A stretch of 64,000 nucleotides of DNA from Gentiana macrophylla (Eukaryota > Streptophyta > Magnoliopsida > Gentianales > Gentianaceae), in contig CM047808.1 in NCBI GenBank assembly GCA_026214975.1, positions 2,222,073 to 2,286,072 of the forward strand, given 5' to 3'. Shown piece after piece: positions 25,007-37,515 of the stretch. How positions within the stretch are numbered: the first letter of the stretch is position 1; every line of letters begins with the position of its first letter. The notes beneath the pieces were generated by a model that saw only the letters and a list, made by a program, of their open reading frames with translations, ran no database searches and had not been told where the DNA came from. A program made the position numbers and the translations under genes.

Positions 25007-25318
25007 GTGTTTAACAACTTTCCAGTACATGAAGCTAATTTCGGATGGGGAATTAATACCGATGTTTATTGCGGGACAAAACATTCCGGTGGACAATATG
25101 GTGGTTTTTTGCAACTCATTATGCGGAGGTGGCAATTTCGATGCCTGGGTAAATCTCAAGGAGGAATTGTAAGACATAATGACATAATATTCTAGATATA
25201 GAAAATTATGTCATTATGTCTAACAGGAATTGAAGATATGATCAAATTTGAAGCAGATACCGAATTGCTTGAGTACGTTTCTCATGCAGATGATACAAAA
25301 TTTCTTAGTAGAATGTAA
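25007..25318 (+). pseudogene. BAHD acyltransferase C-terminal fragment, copy 2
   Basis: Same fragment as at 17421-17732, with the same 4-bp frameshifting insertion and the same micro-MITE, showing it was copied after those events. Confidence 0.85.
25168..25225. mobile_element. 58-bp micro-MITE, copy 2
   Basis: Identical to 17582-17639, with ggaat at 25163-25167 and 25226-25230. Confidence 0.75.
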
Positions 25319-25555
25319 AACAAGTGGCTGGTTCAAGTGTAGTTACATGATCTACGTGGTTGAAGAGTACTTACTGGTTTCTCAAAATCACAACAATTTA
25401 TAAAAAATCAAGCCTCGAGCATTAAGCTCTCAATTATCAAAAACCTGTACAAACTTTGTGGTACTTTGCCTCATCATCCTTTTTTATTTAAACATATGCA
25501 TATGGCCCTTTAATGCACCTACAATTTGGTGAAGCTGCAACAATCGTCGTCTTTT

Positions 25556-25949
25556 TGTTAAGTTGTGCTACACATTTCTAGAAAAATAAAAGAAATTTCT
25601 AGAATAGAAGCTTCTAGTTGTATGTAAGAGACTAGAAAAATATTACTACACTCTACTAGAATGGAAGCTACTATAAATATTGTTACACTCTACTAGAATG
25701 GAAGCTACTAGATACATGTAGTTCTAGTAGTGATTGTTAAAATTAAGACATATCTAGAAAACTCCATAAGGATCTTGAGCTATCATATGGAGACTATATA
25801 TATGGCACTACCCCATGTACTTGAACTAAGAATCAAACAATCAATACAATAAAATTCCTTTCTCCAATCTCTCCAACTTATCAATTCTTTTCCATCTCAC
25901 ACTCATCATCCTAGCCTTCTCCATTCAACCTTCTACAAAAATTCTAACA
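25556..25949 (+). repeat. 5' LTR of copia element B
   Basis: TGTTAAGTTGTG to AAATTCTAACA. It contains a short internal tandem repeat (tctactagaatggaagctac twice) and a TATA-like ctatatatatgg about 150 bp before its end. Confidence 0.95.
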
Positions 25950-25950
25950 A

Positions 25951-25963
25951 GTGGTAGCAGAGC
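25951..25963 (+). other. Primer-binding site of copia element B
   Basis: tggtagcagagct directly after the 5' LTR. It matches the copia initiator-Met tRNA primer site tggtatcagagc with one mismatch. Confidence 0.8.
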
Positions 25964-26002
25964 TCGGTTTCGACACAACTACAACTGGGCGATATCAAAA
26001 TC

Positions 26003-26940
26003 ATGGCAGATTACACACTCCGCTCATCCATTCCGGTTCCAATTTTCCGAGGTGAAAATTTTGACTATTGGTTCATTAAAATGAGAACCTACTTTTGTGC
26101 TCAAGATTTATGGGATATCGTAAGTAAGGGATTTAGCATACCCGACGACATCTCAAATTTATCTACCGCACAAAAGAAAGAATTCAAGGAGAATCAACAG
26201 AAAGATGCTCAAGCATTATTAGCCCTTCAGTTAAGCTTGACCGAAGAATTGTTTCCAAGAATCATGAGTGCCAAGACGGCTAAAAAGCGATGGAAAAGTT
26301 GGGAGGAGTTTCAAGGCAATGAAAGGTACGAGTCTCAAAACTCCATTCATTGAGGAGAAATTTTGAGAATTTAAAAATGAAAGATTCGGAGAATGCTAAA
26401 GACTACTACACAAGAGTAGATTCATTAGCAAATCAATTATGGGCGAATGGAGAAGACGTCCCGGAGAAGAAAAGCGTGGAAAAATATTAATTACATGTAC
26501 AGAAAAATATGATCCAATCATTACAGCTATTTAGCAGTCAAAAGATTTGGAAAAATTGTCTGATTCAGAATTGATGGGGTCTTTAGAAGCTCATGAACAT
26601 AGATTGGAAAGGCGTCACGAATGCACAACAGAAAATGCTTTTCAATCTATGTTCAAAACGCCGTCACAAAAATCAAAACAAAATGATCGGAGATCAAATG
26701 AAGGTTCTAAAAATACAGAGCTTCCAAACAAAACATTTTCTTCTTGCGGTATATGCAAGAGGAAAAGCCATTTGGAGAAAGACTGTTGGTTTAAAGGAAA
26801 ACCACAATGCAAAAATTGCAAGAAATTTGGTCACGTCGAGAAGGTATGTCGATCAAAAAGGAATCATCAAGCTAACATTTCTGAAGAAAAGGACGTCGAA
26901 GACAATCTCTTCTATGCTGTCAAGTAGCAACAGAGGAAAA
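26003..26940 (+). pseudogene. Copia element B gag (frameshifted)
   Basis: Starts MADYTLRSSIPVPIFRGENF, followed by the YWFIKMRTYF gag N-terminal motif. The frame breaks near 26340 and resumes at about 26547, ending in two CCHC-like zinc knuckles: CGICKRKSHLEKDC and CKNCKKFGHVEKVC. In its family Gag packages the element RNA in virus-like particles. The frameshift and a stop at 26533-26535 make it non-functional. Confidence 0.85.
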
Positions 26941-27883
26941 TAAAGATACATGGTATCTTGACGGTGGTTGTTGACAATCACATGACAAAAGATGAATCTA
27001 TATTTTGCCATCTTGAAAAATTCAAGACAAATATTAAGATAGAAACGGCGACTTTATGGAGGCTCTTGGAAAAGGCACTATTGTCATTAACACAAAGAAG
27101 GGCAAGCGATACATAAATGAGGTGCTCTTGGTTCCGAGTATAGATCAAAATCTATTGAGTGTCAGGCAAATGATGGAGAAAGGATACTCGTTGCATTTTG
27201 AAGGAGATTCTTGTACAATATATGATAAGAAAGATAAATCCCTTCAAATTCCAAAAATAAAAATGAAGGAAAAACGATGTTTTCCGATCCAATGGAGTTA
27301 TGCAAGAGATGTCGCAATGAAGGCACAAGTTGACGACTCGTGGTTATGGCACAGATGGCTTGGTCACTTCAATTTCAATGGATTAAAAATACTACATCAG
27401 AAGAACATGATGAAAGATCTCCCGACTATAAAGGCACCTGATCGTGTTTGCGAAGGATGCATGCTCGGGAAACAACACCGACAACCATTTCCTATCGGAA
27501 AAGCTTGGAGAGCGAATGAGCCATTAGAATTGGTGCACACGGATGTTTGTGGCCCAATGCGCACTCCTTCACATGAACAAAATAGGTACTTCATTCTCTT
27601 CATTGATGATTTTACCAGAATGACATGGGTTTATTTTATGCGTGAAAGATCGCAAGTATATGAAATATTTAAGAAATATAAGGCCTATGTCAAGAAACAA
27701 AGTGGTCACTACATGAAGACCATAAGAAGTGATCGAGACAAAGAATACACATCTAAAGAATTCAACAAGTTCGTGAAGATGAAGGCGTGGAGCATCAATT
27801 GTGATTGGATACGCTCGAGAACAAAATGGTGTGTCGAACGTAAAAATAGAAGCGATTATGGAGACAAGCAAGAGCTATGCTAA
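26941..27883 (+). pseudogene. Copia element B protease end and integrase N-terminal part
   Basis: Contains the pre-integrase HHCC zinc motif (WHRWLGHFNFNGLKILHQ, then CEGCMLGKQHRQPF) and the start of the integrase core (ELVHTDVCGPM, YFILFIDDFTRMTWVYF). The usual protease active-site triad is obscured by a frameshift near 26965. The core breaks up after about 27780. Confidence 0.85.
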
Positions 27884-29660
27884 TGGAGAAAGGTCTTCCG
27901 AAAACAATTTGGGCAGAGGCAGTGCATACTGCAGTCTACTTGCTAAATAGATGTCCAACCAAAGCCGTTCAGGACAAAACACCATTCGAAGCCTAGAGTG
28001 GGCGAAAGCCATCGGCAAATCATCTTAGAGTCTTCGGCTCCATCTGTTATGTTCACATTCCAAAAGAGAAAAGGAGCAAACTGGATGAAAAGACAGAGAA
28101 AGGTATTTTCTTAGGCTATAGTACACAATCAAAAGGTTACCGTGTCTATAGCATAAGAACAAGAAAGCTTATTGTCAGTCGAGACGTTGAATTTGACGAG
28201 GAAGCAAGCTTCAATTGGGAAACAGAGGAAGTTGAAAGGAAAACTATTAATATGGCACCACTTCTACGAACCAACGAAGAAGACAACCGTCAACCAGAAT
28301 CACCAGCTCGCGCTATCATTGAAGAAACATCACAAGATGAAGGTTCTTCTCCAGAGACACCACCAAGGAAGACAAAATATTTGAGTGAGATATATGAGAG
28401 ATGCAATCTCACCTTGATAGAACTAGGAAGTTATGAAGAAGCTTCCAAAGAAGAAGTTTGGAGAAAATCAATGGAAGAAGAAATTAAGATGATAAACAAG
28501 AATGAAACGTGGGAGCTAGTAAGTCCATCTCCAGACAAAGAGGTCATCGGTGTTAAGTGGGTCTATAAAACAAAGCTTAATCCTGATGGCTCAATCCAAA
28601 AACACAAAGCAAGGCTTGTAGCCAAAGGCTACTCTCAACAGTTTGGAGTGGATTACAACGAGACATTTTCTCCTGTTGCACGATTGGATACGATACGTGC
28701 ATTAATTGCCCTCTCTGCACAAAAAGGATGGAAAATCCATCAACTAGATGTTAAATAGCATTTCTCAATGGATACCTTGAGGAAGAAATTTAAGTGGAGC
28801 AGCCTCAAGGATTTATCGTGAAAGAAGAAGAAGACAAAGTACTAAAGTTAAAGAAAGCTTTATAGGGGCTTAAGCAAGCCCCATGGGCTTGGTATAGCAG
28901 AATTGATAACTACTTCATCACGCAAGGTTTCAGGAGGAGCAAAAGCGAGCCTACACTTTACATTAAGACACGAGATACAAATGACAGACTTATTGTTTCC
29001 TTATACGTTGATGATCTCATCTTTACAAGAAACAATGAGGACATGATCAAGAGTTTTAGACACGACATGATGAAGACGTTCGAAATGACAGACTTGGGAT
29101 TAATGCACTACTTCCTTGGAATCGAGGTAAACCAAAAAGAAAATGGGATTTTCATTTCCCAAAAGAAATATACAGATAGTCTTCTTGAAAAGTTCAAGAT
29201 GAAAGGGTGCAAGAGTGTTGCAACTCCATTTGAAAGCAAAGCACTCAAGAGTGAAGATGGCACGCCAAGGGAAGATTGTACGGTCTACCGGCGTCTCATT
29301 GGAAGTTTACTCTATCTAACAACTACAAGACTCGACATTATGTTTGCAACAAGTTATCTCTCAAGGTTCATGCAATGCCCAAGTCAAGTTCACTTGGAGC
29401 GACTAAAAGAGTGCTAAGATATACGCAAGGCACAAAGGATTACGGCATTTGGTATGGATCGAGTCCTGACTCAAAATTGATTGGGTACACTGATAGCGAT
29501 TGGGCAGGATCATCAGATGATAAAAGCACATATGGCTATGCATTCACCTTGGGCTCAGGAATATTCTCTTGGGCAACAAAAAAGCAAGACACAATAGCAC
29601 TATCAACAATGAGCGAGAATATATAGCAAAGAAAGATTGACAACATGCCAAGCTATATGG
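27884..29660 (+). pseudogene. Copia element B integrase end, RT and RNase H
   Basis: Integrase tail (KRSKLDEKTEKGIFLGYS), RT (WRKSMEEEIKMINKNETWEL, then KHKARLVAKGYSQQFGVDYN) and a preserved YVDD box (SLYVDDLIF, about 29000-29026). RNase H has GYTDSDWAGSSDDKSTYGYA. Breaks include an early stop after HQLDVK at about 28756 and others near 28862 and 29626. Confidence 0.85.
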
Positions 29661-29958
29661 CTCAAACGGATACTTGAGGACATGGGGAGCCTCAAGATGA
29701 AGCAACATTGATCTACTTGTGATGACAATTCGGCAATTTCAATGGCGAAAAACCCGAGATTTCACAACAAGACTAAGCACATAAGAATCAAGTACCACTT
29801 CATCGGAGAGAATTGTGGCCAATAAAGAAATAGAGGTCATGCATTGCGAGGAGTGAAGAAACAGATTAGCCGACATATTCACAAAAGCACTATCAAGAGA
29901 CAAGTTCGAGCTATTACAAGAAAAGATTGGTGTCACTGAAATGTGTACCAAGGAGGAG

Positions 29959-30352
29959 TGTTAAGTTGTGCTACACATTTATAGAAAAATAAAAGAAATT
30001 TCTAGAATAGAAGCTTCTAGTTGTATGTAAGAGACTAGAAAAATATTACTACACTCTACTAGAATGGAAGCTACTATAAATATTGTTACACTCTACTAGA
30101 ATGGAAGCTACTAGATACATGTAGTTCTAGTAGTGATTGTTAAAATTAAGACATATCTAGAAAACTCCATAAGGATCTTGAGCTATCATATGGAGACTAT
30201 ATATATGGCACTACCCCATGTGCTTGAACTAAGAATCAAACAATCAATACAATAAAATTCCTTTCTCCAATCTCTCCACCTTATCAATTCTTTTCCATCT
30301 CACACTCATCATCCTAGCCTTCTCCATTCAACCTTCTACAAAAATTCTAACA
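29959..30352 (+). repeat. 3' LTR of copia element B
   Basis: 394 bp, differing from the 5' LTR by three substitutions (c/a near position 23, a/g near 284, a/c near 335 of the LTR). Confidence 0.95.
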
Positions 30353-32441
30353 CTTTTCACCAGAAATCGCGAAAGAAATTTTCAAAACGCATGATGATAA
30401 CTTTTCCTCAAGACCTTCTATTTTTCTTTTCAATAAGGTAATGTCCTAAGATTTCAAAGACATGATCTTTGCACCCTATGGAAACTATTGGAGGGACATG
30501 CGTACACATACGGCTATGAAACAGCTAAACCCTAAAAGGTTTCAATCATTTCGAGGAATTAGAGAAGAAGAGGTATTGAATTTGGTGAGATCAATATTTC
30601 TGCTCAAAGGGTCTATTGAGAATAATAATTGTGTTTTCCATTGATTGATAATTGATTACAACAGTTGTTTATATAATAATACAATAGGGGTAAAGACGGA
30701 AATATAAAAATACAATATTAAACCCTATGAATGACGGCTACTTGTCGGGCAAGTTATTTGATGCTTCAATACGCCCTCGCAATCCCTCAGGAACGGAGTG
30801 GACGCGGAGATTGGCTTTAAGATCGTTGAAACGGACATGGCTAAGGGGCTTGCTCAACACGTCTGCTAGCTGATCTTTGGAAGAGATAAACTCCACATTG
30901 AGCTTGCGGGAGGCAACGAGCTCACGAACGTGGTGAAAGTCAATCTCGATATGCTTCGTACGAGCATGGAACACCGGATTGGCAGTAAGATACGTAGCGG
31001 AAATGTTATCAAACCATAAGGTAGGGGCCTGAGGCTAAGAGACACGCATCTCACATAAGAGGGGCCGAAATCCACTGGAGCACAGCAGCAACATGGGAAA
31101 GAGCCTTATATTCGGCTTCCGTTCTACTTTTTGCGACGGTGAGCTGCTGTTTAGAACGCCAACTGATCAAATTATCACCCAGGAATATACAGAAGGCACC
31201 TATAGAGCGATGGTCATCAGGATCAGAGGCCCAATCAGCATCAGAAAAGGCCTGGAGTTGCGTAGAAGGGAAGGGCCGAATAAGGAGTCAATCAGAAATC
31301 GACGACTTGAGATAGTGTAAAATCCGTTTGACAGCAACCGAATGAGTGGTCCGAGGAGCATGCATAAACTTACAGACCTTGTGGACGGAGAAGGCAATAT
31401 CCAGTCGAGTAAAGCTGAGATATTGGAGGTCCCCAACAATACTGCGATAAAGTGTAGGATCATCAAACGGTTGCCCATCCGTACAGCTGAGACGTAAATT
31501 AGACGCCATACGGGTGACACATGGTTTGGCCAATTGCATTTTGGCCCTGCAGAGAAGACTATGAATATACTTGCGTTGGCTGAGGAAAAGACCATCATGA
31601 GTGCGGATAGCTTCAACACCCAAGAAATAAGAAAGAGATCCAAGATCTTTGACCGGAAAATGAGAAGATAAATGAGATATAGTGGCCGAAACTAGAGTCT
31701 TCGAGGTACCTATAATTAAGACATCATCAACATAGATTAGGAAGAAAACAGAGTTAGCACCATGAGTATAAATATACAACGAGGTATCAGCCTGAGATGG
31801 AGAAAAGACATATGCCTGAAGAACATCCGTAAAGCGAGAAAACCAGGCCCTGAGGGCTTGGCGAAGACCATAAAGGCTGCGCTTAAGTTTGCAGCTATGA
31901 GAAGGAAAGTCAAGGTGTTGGAACCCCTGCGGCTACTGCATATAAACATCTTCAGATAGAAATCCGTGGAGAAACGCGTTATGAATATCAACCTGGCGGA
32001 TAACCCAATTTTGAAAAACCGCAAGAGAGAGCAATATACGGATAGTGACCGGTTTGACAAAACCAGACTAAATGTCTCAGAATAATCCACACCAGCTTCT
32101 TGGTGGAAGCCTTTTGCAACAAGGCGCGCTTTGTAGCACTCAATATGACCATCTGCATGACGTTTAATACGAAACACCCATCTGTTACCAAGAACGTTCA
32201 TACGAGGAGAAAAAAGAACAAGATCCCACGTATCATTTTGGACCAAAGCATTGAACTCATCTCTCATGGAATCTCTCCATTCTCGGGAGTTAATTTTAGT
32301 GTTAAACTGATGCTTAACAAGAGCACTGAACTGAGGAAAAATAGACTCGACATTGGATTTGAAACGCATAGGATAAAGCAATAAATATTTAGTATAATCA
32401 TCCAAAAAACTCACATAATATTTATTACTATAAATAGAATC

Positions 32442-32814
32442 TGAAGAGAGTTTGAGAATGTGTTAACACAAGAGTAAACTTCAACTTATCTTTTATTCAT
32501 TGATAATGAAGGAGTATAAATAGATACAATTTGGAAAAGAGACTAGCTAGCTAGGGCGGCCACTTGAGTATGTAGATGTGGGCGGCACAAAAGCAAAAAG
32601 TAAAAGTACAATCTATGTCTATGTCTATGACATAAAGTAAACTAGAGTTTGACATATTAATTGTTTATATGTATCACAATTAGTATGTCTTTTACAAATA
32701 AATAAAGTGTACAAATAAAGTTATGCACGACAAAGTCTGCTGTGATCATGAGGATCAGCGATGCCGATCACCTACTTGAGCCTCAAAGAGATCTTTGAGT
32801 GATATATTTCCACA
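32442..32814 (-). repeat. 3' LTR of copia element D
   Basis: 373 bp, TG...CA. It is nearly identical to the 5' LTR except for a cluster of changes in 32758-32797. Confidence 0.95.
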
Positions 32815-32867
32815 CCCCCTTCAAACTGGTTTGTATATATTGATGCAAACCAAGTTTGCTACTTAAT

Positions 32868-34303
32868 CTATTTGAACGTAAGAGGTGGAATAGCCTTGGT
32901 AAGAATATCGCATTTTGATCTTACGAGGGAACATCTTTGGAGTTGAATAATCTTGGCATCAATCTTCTCTTTCGAAAGTGTCTCGTCAATGTCCACATGT
33001 TTTGTTTTGTCATGATGGGTGGATCCTCCGCCATGCATAGTCTTTGAGTTATTATCACAACAGAGTGTGATAGGTTCTTTGAATAGGTTCTTTGAAGTCG
33101 ATGAAGTACTCTTTTGAGCCAAAGAGCTTCACAAATGCCTAAAACAAGTGCCCTGAGTTCGACAAGATCGCTTCTTAGACACGAGAGGTTGTTTCTTGCT
33201 CCTCCAAGTAACAAGATTGCCCCATACATAGGAACAATAGCCTGTGGTCGACCTTCTATCTATGTGGCATCCAGCCCAATCAGCATCATATAGACCTTGA
33301 TGGATCTATCGCCAGACTTGGTGAAGTGTAACCCTTGGCCAGGAGTGGACTTCAAATACCATGATATTCTATTCTTTGCATCCCAATGTTGCTCAGTAGG
33401 GCAATGCATGAACCAAGCTAACTGGATCGACACCATATGCAATATCCGGTCTTGTATGGGATAGGTAGATGAGTTTCCCTACAAGTCTTTGATATTGTTC
33501 CTTTCTTACAGCAATGTCACCATGTAGCAGGGTATGACTGGGGTCTACTGGGGATACAGCAGGTTTGCACCCCAGCATGCCAGTTTCTTTCAGCAGGTCC
33601 AGTACATATTTCCTTTGGGAGACTGAGATTCCTTTGATGTTTCTAGCTACTTCCATGCCAAGAAAATACTTAAGTAAACCCAAGTCTTTAACACAAATAC
33701 CTTGCCAAGCAATTCTTTCAAGTGTTGGATCTCAAGAGGTCATCTCCAAGAAGGATGATATCATCCACATAGACAATAAGAATAGACCTCTTACGGTTGG
33801 TTGTCTTGATGAACATAGTGTGATCGAATTGCATTGGTGATATCCAATGAGCCTTTGACCACAGTTGTTAATTTTCCAAACCATGCCCTTGGTGATTGCT
33901 TCAGGCCATATAGAGATTTCCTCAGTTTGCACACCTTGCCTTGAGTATGAGGATTGATAAAACCAGGAGGTATAGTCATATAAACCTCCTCAGTAAGGTC
34001 CCCATTTAGAAAAGCATTTTTGATGTCCAATTGATGAAGAGGCCAGTCAAGTTGGACAGCTAGAGAAATTAGTACCCTGACAGTGTTGAGCTTTGCCACT
34101 GGTGCAAAAGTTTCTTTATAGTCAATGCCATAAGTTTGAGTGAATCCCCTGGCTACCAATCTGGCTTTGTACTTGTCAATAGTGCCATCAGCAGTGTATT
34201 TGATAGTGAATAACCATTTGCAGCTGACTGTCTTCTTGCCTTTTGGAAGAGTTGTGAGATCCCAAGTATGATTATCCGGGAGGCGGTCATCTGCTTTTAA
34301 CAA
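32868..34303 (-). pseudogene. Copia element D RT and RNase H
   Basis: The minus-strand frame at 34303-33791 is a long RT piece: CKWLFTIKYTADGTIDKYKA, LHQLDIKNAFLNGDLTEEVY, CKLRKSLYGLKQSPRAW. The YVDD box is recognisable near 33770. Then come YFLGMEVARNIKGISVSQRK (33683-33393) and RNase H (33229-32868) ending in KTKHVDIDETL. Several frameshifts separate the pieces. Confidence 0.85.
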
Positions 34304-37128
34304 GCTGACCTTCCACTTATCATTTTGAAGGGCCTCTGAATATTTCTAGGGATAGAGTGAGAGTCCAGTCTGTGTAAACATGGCAAAGAGACAGAGACAA
34401 AGCGATCATAAGATAAATAAGAATGAATAGAATGATCGGTGCATGATCTTTTCCCTTTCCTTAGAGCAATAGTCTCATCATCCACTTCAAGCAGATCGGC
34501 CGAGAGTCAATAAGTCGAGGTCCAAGCAGACTGGTTCGATGAGGGTGCCGAGGTTCTCAGTTCGGTGAGGCTCGGGTCGAGAGACTCTTGTTCAGGAGGT
34601 TCTTTGAGAAGTATTAGGTTGTAGAGAGTCGGTAGGTCATCAAGTTCGATCTGCCGAGGATCGATGAGTTCTTTGAGGTTAAGAGTTTCTTTGAGGGAAG
34701 GGTTTAGGTCAATTTCAATCAGTTTCCATCGTTGAATGGCTCAAGAGGGTTTGTTGTAATAAGGGGTCCTTTCAAAGAATTTTACATCCATAGAATTGTA
34801 AAATTTCTTTTCAATAGGGAATAACACTTGTAACCTTTTCTCGCCCTTTGCATAACCTAGGAAAATGCACTTGTGAGCTTTAGGATCAAGTTTACTGTGT
34901 TGAGCATGGATATACACAAACACAAGACAACCAAAGATCTTTGGAGGCAATCGGGAAACAAGATGATGGGAGGAGTGTGTGGTCGAGTAGGGTTTGGAGT
35001 GGAGTTTTGAAACCTAATACTCTCTTTGGGAAGTCTCATTGAGTAAATAAGTTACTGATCAGTATAGCTTCACCCCACATATATTTAGGAACATGTGTGG
35101 TGAACATGATTGATCTGGCCATTTCCAAAGAGTGCTGTTTTTCTCTCAAAGAACCCCATTCTGCTTTGAGGTGTTTCCACACAACTACTCGATATGAACA
35201 ATTCCTCTATCTGTCAAGAAGGTCACCGAGATTAGACTCATAGTATTCTAGAGCATTATCGTCTTTAAGATCTTGACCTTAGTATCAAATTGAGTGGAGA
35301 CCATATGATAAAATTCTTGAAAGATATGACCAACTTGATTTGTCTTTCATTAAAAACCCAAGTATTCTGGTATGATCATCAATAAAGGTGACAAACCATC
35401 TTTTCCTGTTATACTTTTCACCCTAGAGGTCCCCACACATCACTTTGTGTATTAAGGTGAAGGGTGAGGAATGCAAATGAGGTAACTTAGCATACACAGA
35501 TTTTGTAAGTTTAGCAAATTGACAAATATCACATTGAAGGTCATTCAGATTACATCCTTTAAACAATTCAGAGTTAAAGATTTTAAGTAACCAAAACTTG
35601 GATGTCCTAATCTATAATGCCATAACATGATATTGTCTAAAGTGGAGGAGCAGTCGAGGCGATTCAGTCTTGATCTTACTGTCTTCAAAGCAGGTTGACG
35701 AGAAACAATCCAATGTAAGGTTTAGCCTTCCCAATCACTTCTCGTGAAGTAGGATCTGGAATGTGCACCGATTTTCCTTAAAAACAACAAATTCAATTCA
35801 AATCTTTAGTGAGTCTCTTGTGAGATATAAGATTGCGTCTAAGTTTGGAACAAATAGGACATCCTGTAGGCATATCTTATTAGTGAGTTTAACCTTTCCA
35901 ACACCTTTTGCACGAGAGATAGATCCATCGCCAGTTTTAATGTTATGAATTTGGTGACAAGGCATATAGTTGGTTATAAGGTTTTATTACTATCATATGG
36001 GAGGATGCCCAGAATCAACAATCCATGTTTCATTGCTAAGGGAAGAGTAGAATTTACTGTATGAGTATGAGTAGCAACATCAAGTAGAGTGACTACCTTC
36101 CTTTTGTTGATTCAGAAGGCTTTGAATGCAAACAAAGCGAGCATTCATCCGGTTGTCATTCTCCTCCTCACCGATTTGTCTCGCCTTGACTTTCCCCGAT
36201 AGGTTTTGAGGTTTTGAGGAGTTAGGCTTGCCATGGAGCTTCCAAAAGATTGTCCTTGGTGTGATTTGTGCGTTTGCAAGTGATCACGAACGCTTTTCGA
36301 TTTTCTCAGTGAGACTTCTTGTATGTCTCGGCAACCTCAATGGCCTTCGACGACGGCCAGGCAAAGCACCTTGATAGGGTTGTCGGTAGTGGATTTGAAG
36401 CATGACTTTTCTCCTACTTTCTTCATGTTTGACCTCAAAGCAAACATGGATTTGAGATTTGGAAGAGGTTTGGTGGCAAGAATTCTTCCCCTAACATCAT
36501 CAAGAGTAGGATTCACCCGGTGAGGAACTCGAATACTCTCTTCTTTTCTATGATGTCTTTATAAAAAGCGCATCCTTGACATCATTCCATGAGTGAGTTT
36601 CTAACATATCTAAGTGTTGCCAAGCCTTAGATAGTTGATTGAAATATTGAGTTCTGAGATATATCCCCTTGCCTGCAAGTTTGAATCTGAGCTTAGTTCA
36701 TATACCTCGGATGTATTATCCTTCTTGGAGTAAAGATCTACGGCATTATCCTGCATTTCTTTGGCAAGATATCATACATCATAAAGTTTTCACTTATCTC
36801 TTTTGTCATTGACCTCGTGAGGATGGTCATGAGTTGATTATTTGTTGTGTCCCATGCTTCAAAACCGGGTCGGCCAAAGGTGAGTGCGAGTGTTTTGTTC
36901 GCACAAGTATCCCATCTTACTTTGTCCGAAATGTACATTTTCATAGACCTTGACCATAACAGATAGTTGTTACCATCAAGTCTATGATTTGTATAGAAGA
37001 AGAGAGTTGTCAAGATTACTCACCACCGGTGAAGGTCTTGAGAGTCTCACGAGGTTGAAGTAATGTCGGATGTGGAAGACATTCTTCAGAAATATGAGTT
37101 TTGCAGCGGAAAAAGTTAGAACACAAAT
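34304..37128 (-). pseudogene. Copia element D gag, protease and integrase remnants
   Basis: Gag N-terminus at 37013-36738. The integrase end at 34950-34741 reads GCLVFVYIHAQHSKLDPKAH then KCIFLGYAKGEKR. In between, protease and integrase core are strongly frameshifted. The 34500-34740 linker is rich in gaggttc/ggtcgag words. Confidence 0.7.
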
Positions 37129-37141
37129 GGCTCCGATACCA

Positions 37142-37515
37142 TGAAGAGAGTTTGAGAATGTGTTAACACAAGAGTAAACTTCAACTTATCTTTTATTCAT
37201 TGATAATGAAGGAGTATAAATAGATACAATTTGGAAAAGAGACTAGCTAGCTAGGGCGGCCACTTGAGTATGTAGATGTGGGCGGCACAAAAGCAAAAAG
37301 TAAAAGTACAATCTATGTCTATGTCTATGACATAAAGTAAACTAGAGTTTGACATATTAATTGTTTATATGTATCACAATTAGTATGTCTTTTACAAATA
37401 AATAAAGTGTACAAATAAAGTTATGCACGACAAAGTCTGCTGTGATCATGAGGATCAGCAGTCTGCCGATCACCCTGCTGAGCCTCAGCAGACTGCTGAG
37501 TGATATATTTCCACA
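37142..37515 (-). repeat. 5' LTR of copia element D
   Basis: 374 bp, beginning next to the primer site ggctccgatacca. Its end carries cagcag/ctgctg words that are altered in the other LTR. Confidence 0.95.

Larger units (their letters stand above)
22825..25827. repeat. 3.0-kb direct duplication, right copy
   Basis: Partner of 15240-18242. Here the copia LTR at its right edge continues into a complete element, so this copy keeps the natural junction. Confidence 0.9.
25556..30352 (+). mobile_element. Complete Ty1/copia element B, 4.8 kb, TSD ctttt
   Basis: LTRs of 394 bp at both ends, 5-bp duplication ctttt at 25551-25555 and 30353-30357, primer site after the 5' LTR and polypurine tract aaggaggag before the 3' LTR. 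Domain order gag, protease, integrase, RT, RNase H is that of copia. The LTRs differ at only 3 sites, implying a fairly recent insertion, yet the coding region has several stops and frameshifts. Confidence 0.95.
32442..37515 (-). mobile_element. Complete minus-strand copia element D, 5.1 kb, TSD gaatc
   Basis: LTRs at 32442-32814 and 37142-37515, with gaatc duplicated at 32437-32441 and 37516-37520. It is nested in the integrase region of element C. On the minus strand a primer site (tggtatcggagcc, 37141-37129) follows the 5' LTR and a G-rich tract (gaaggggg) precedes the 3' LTR. Gag (about 37013-36738, HRLDGNNYLLWSRSMKMYI), integrase end, RT and RNase H are recognisable but frameshifted. Confidence 0.95.
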
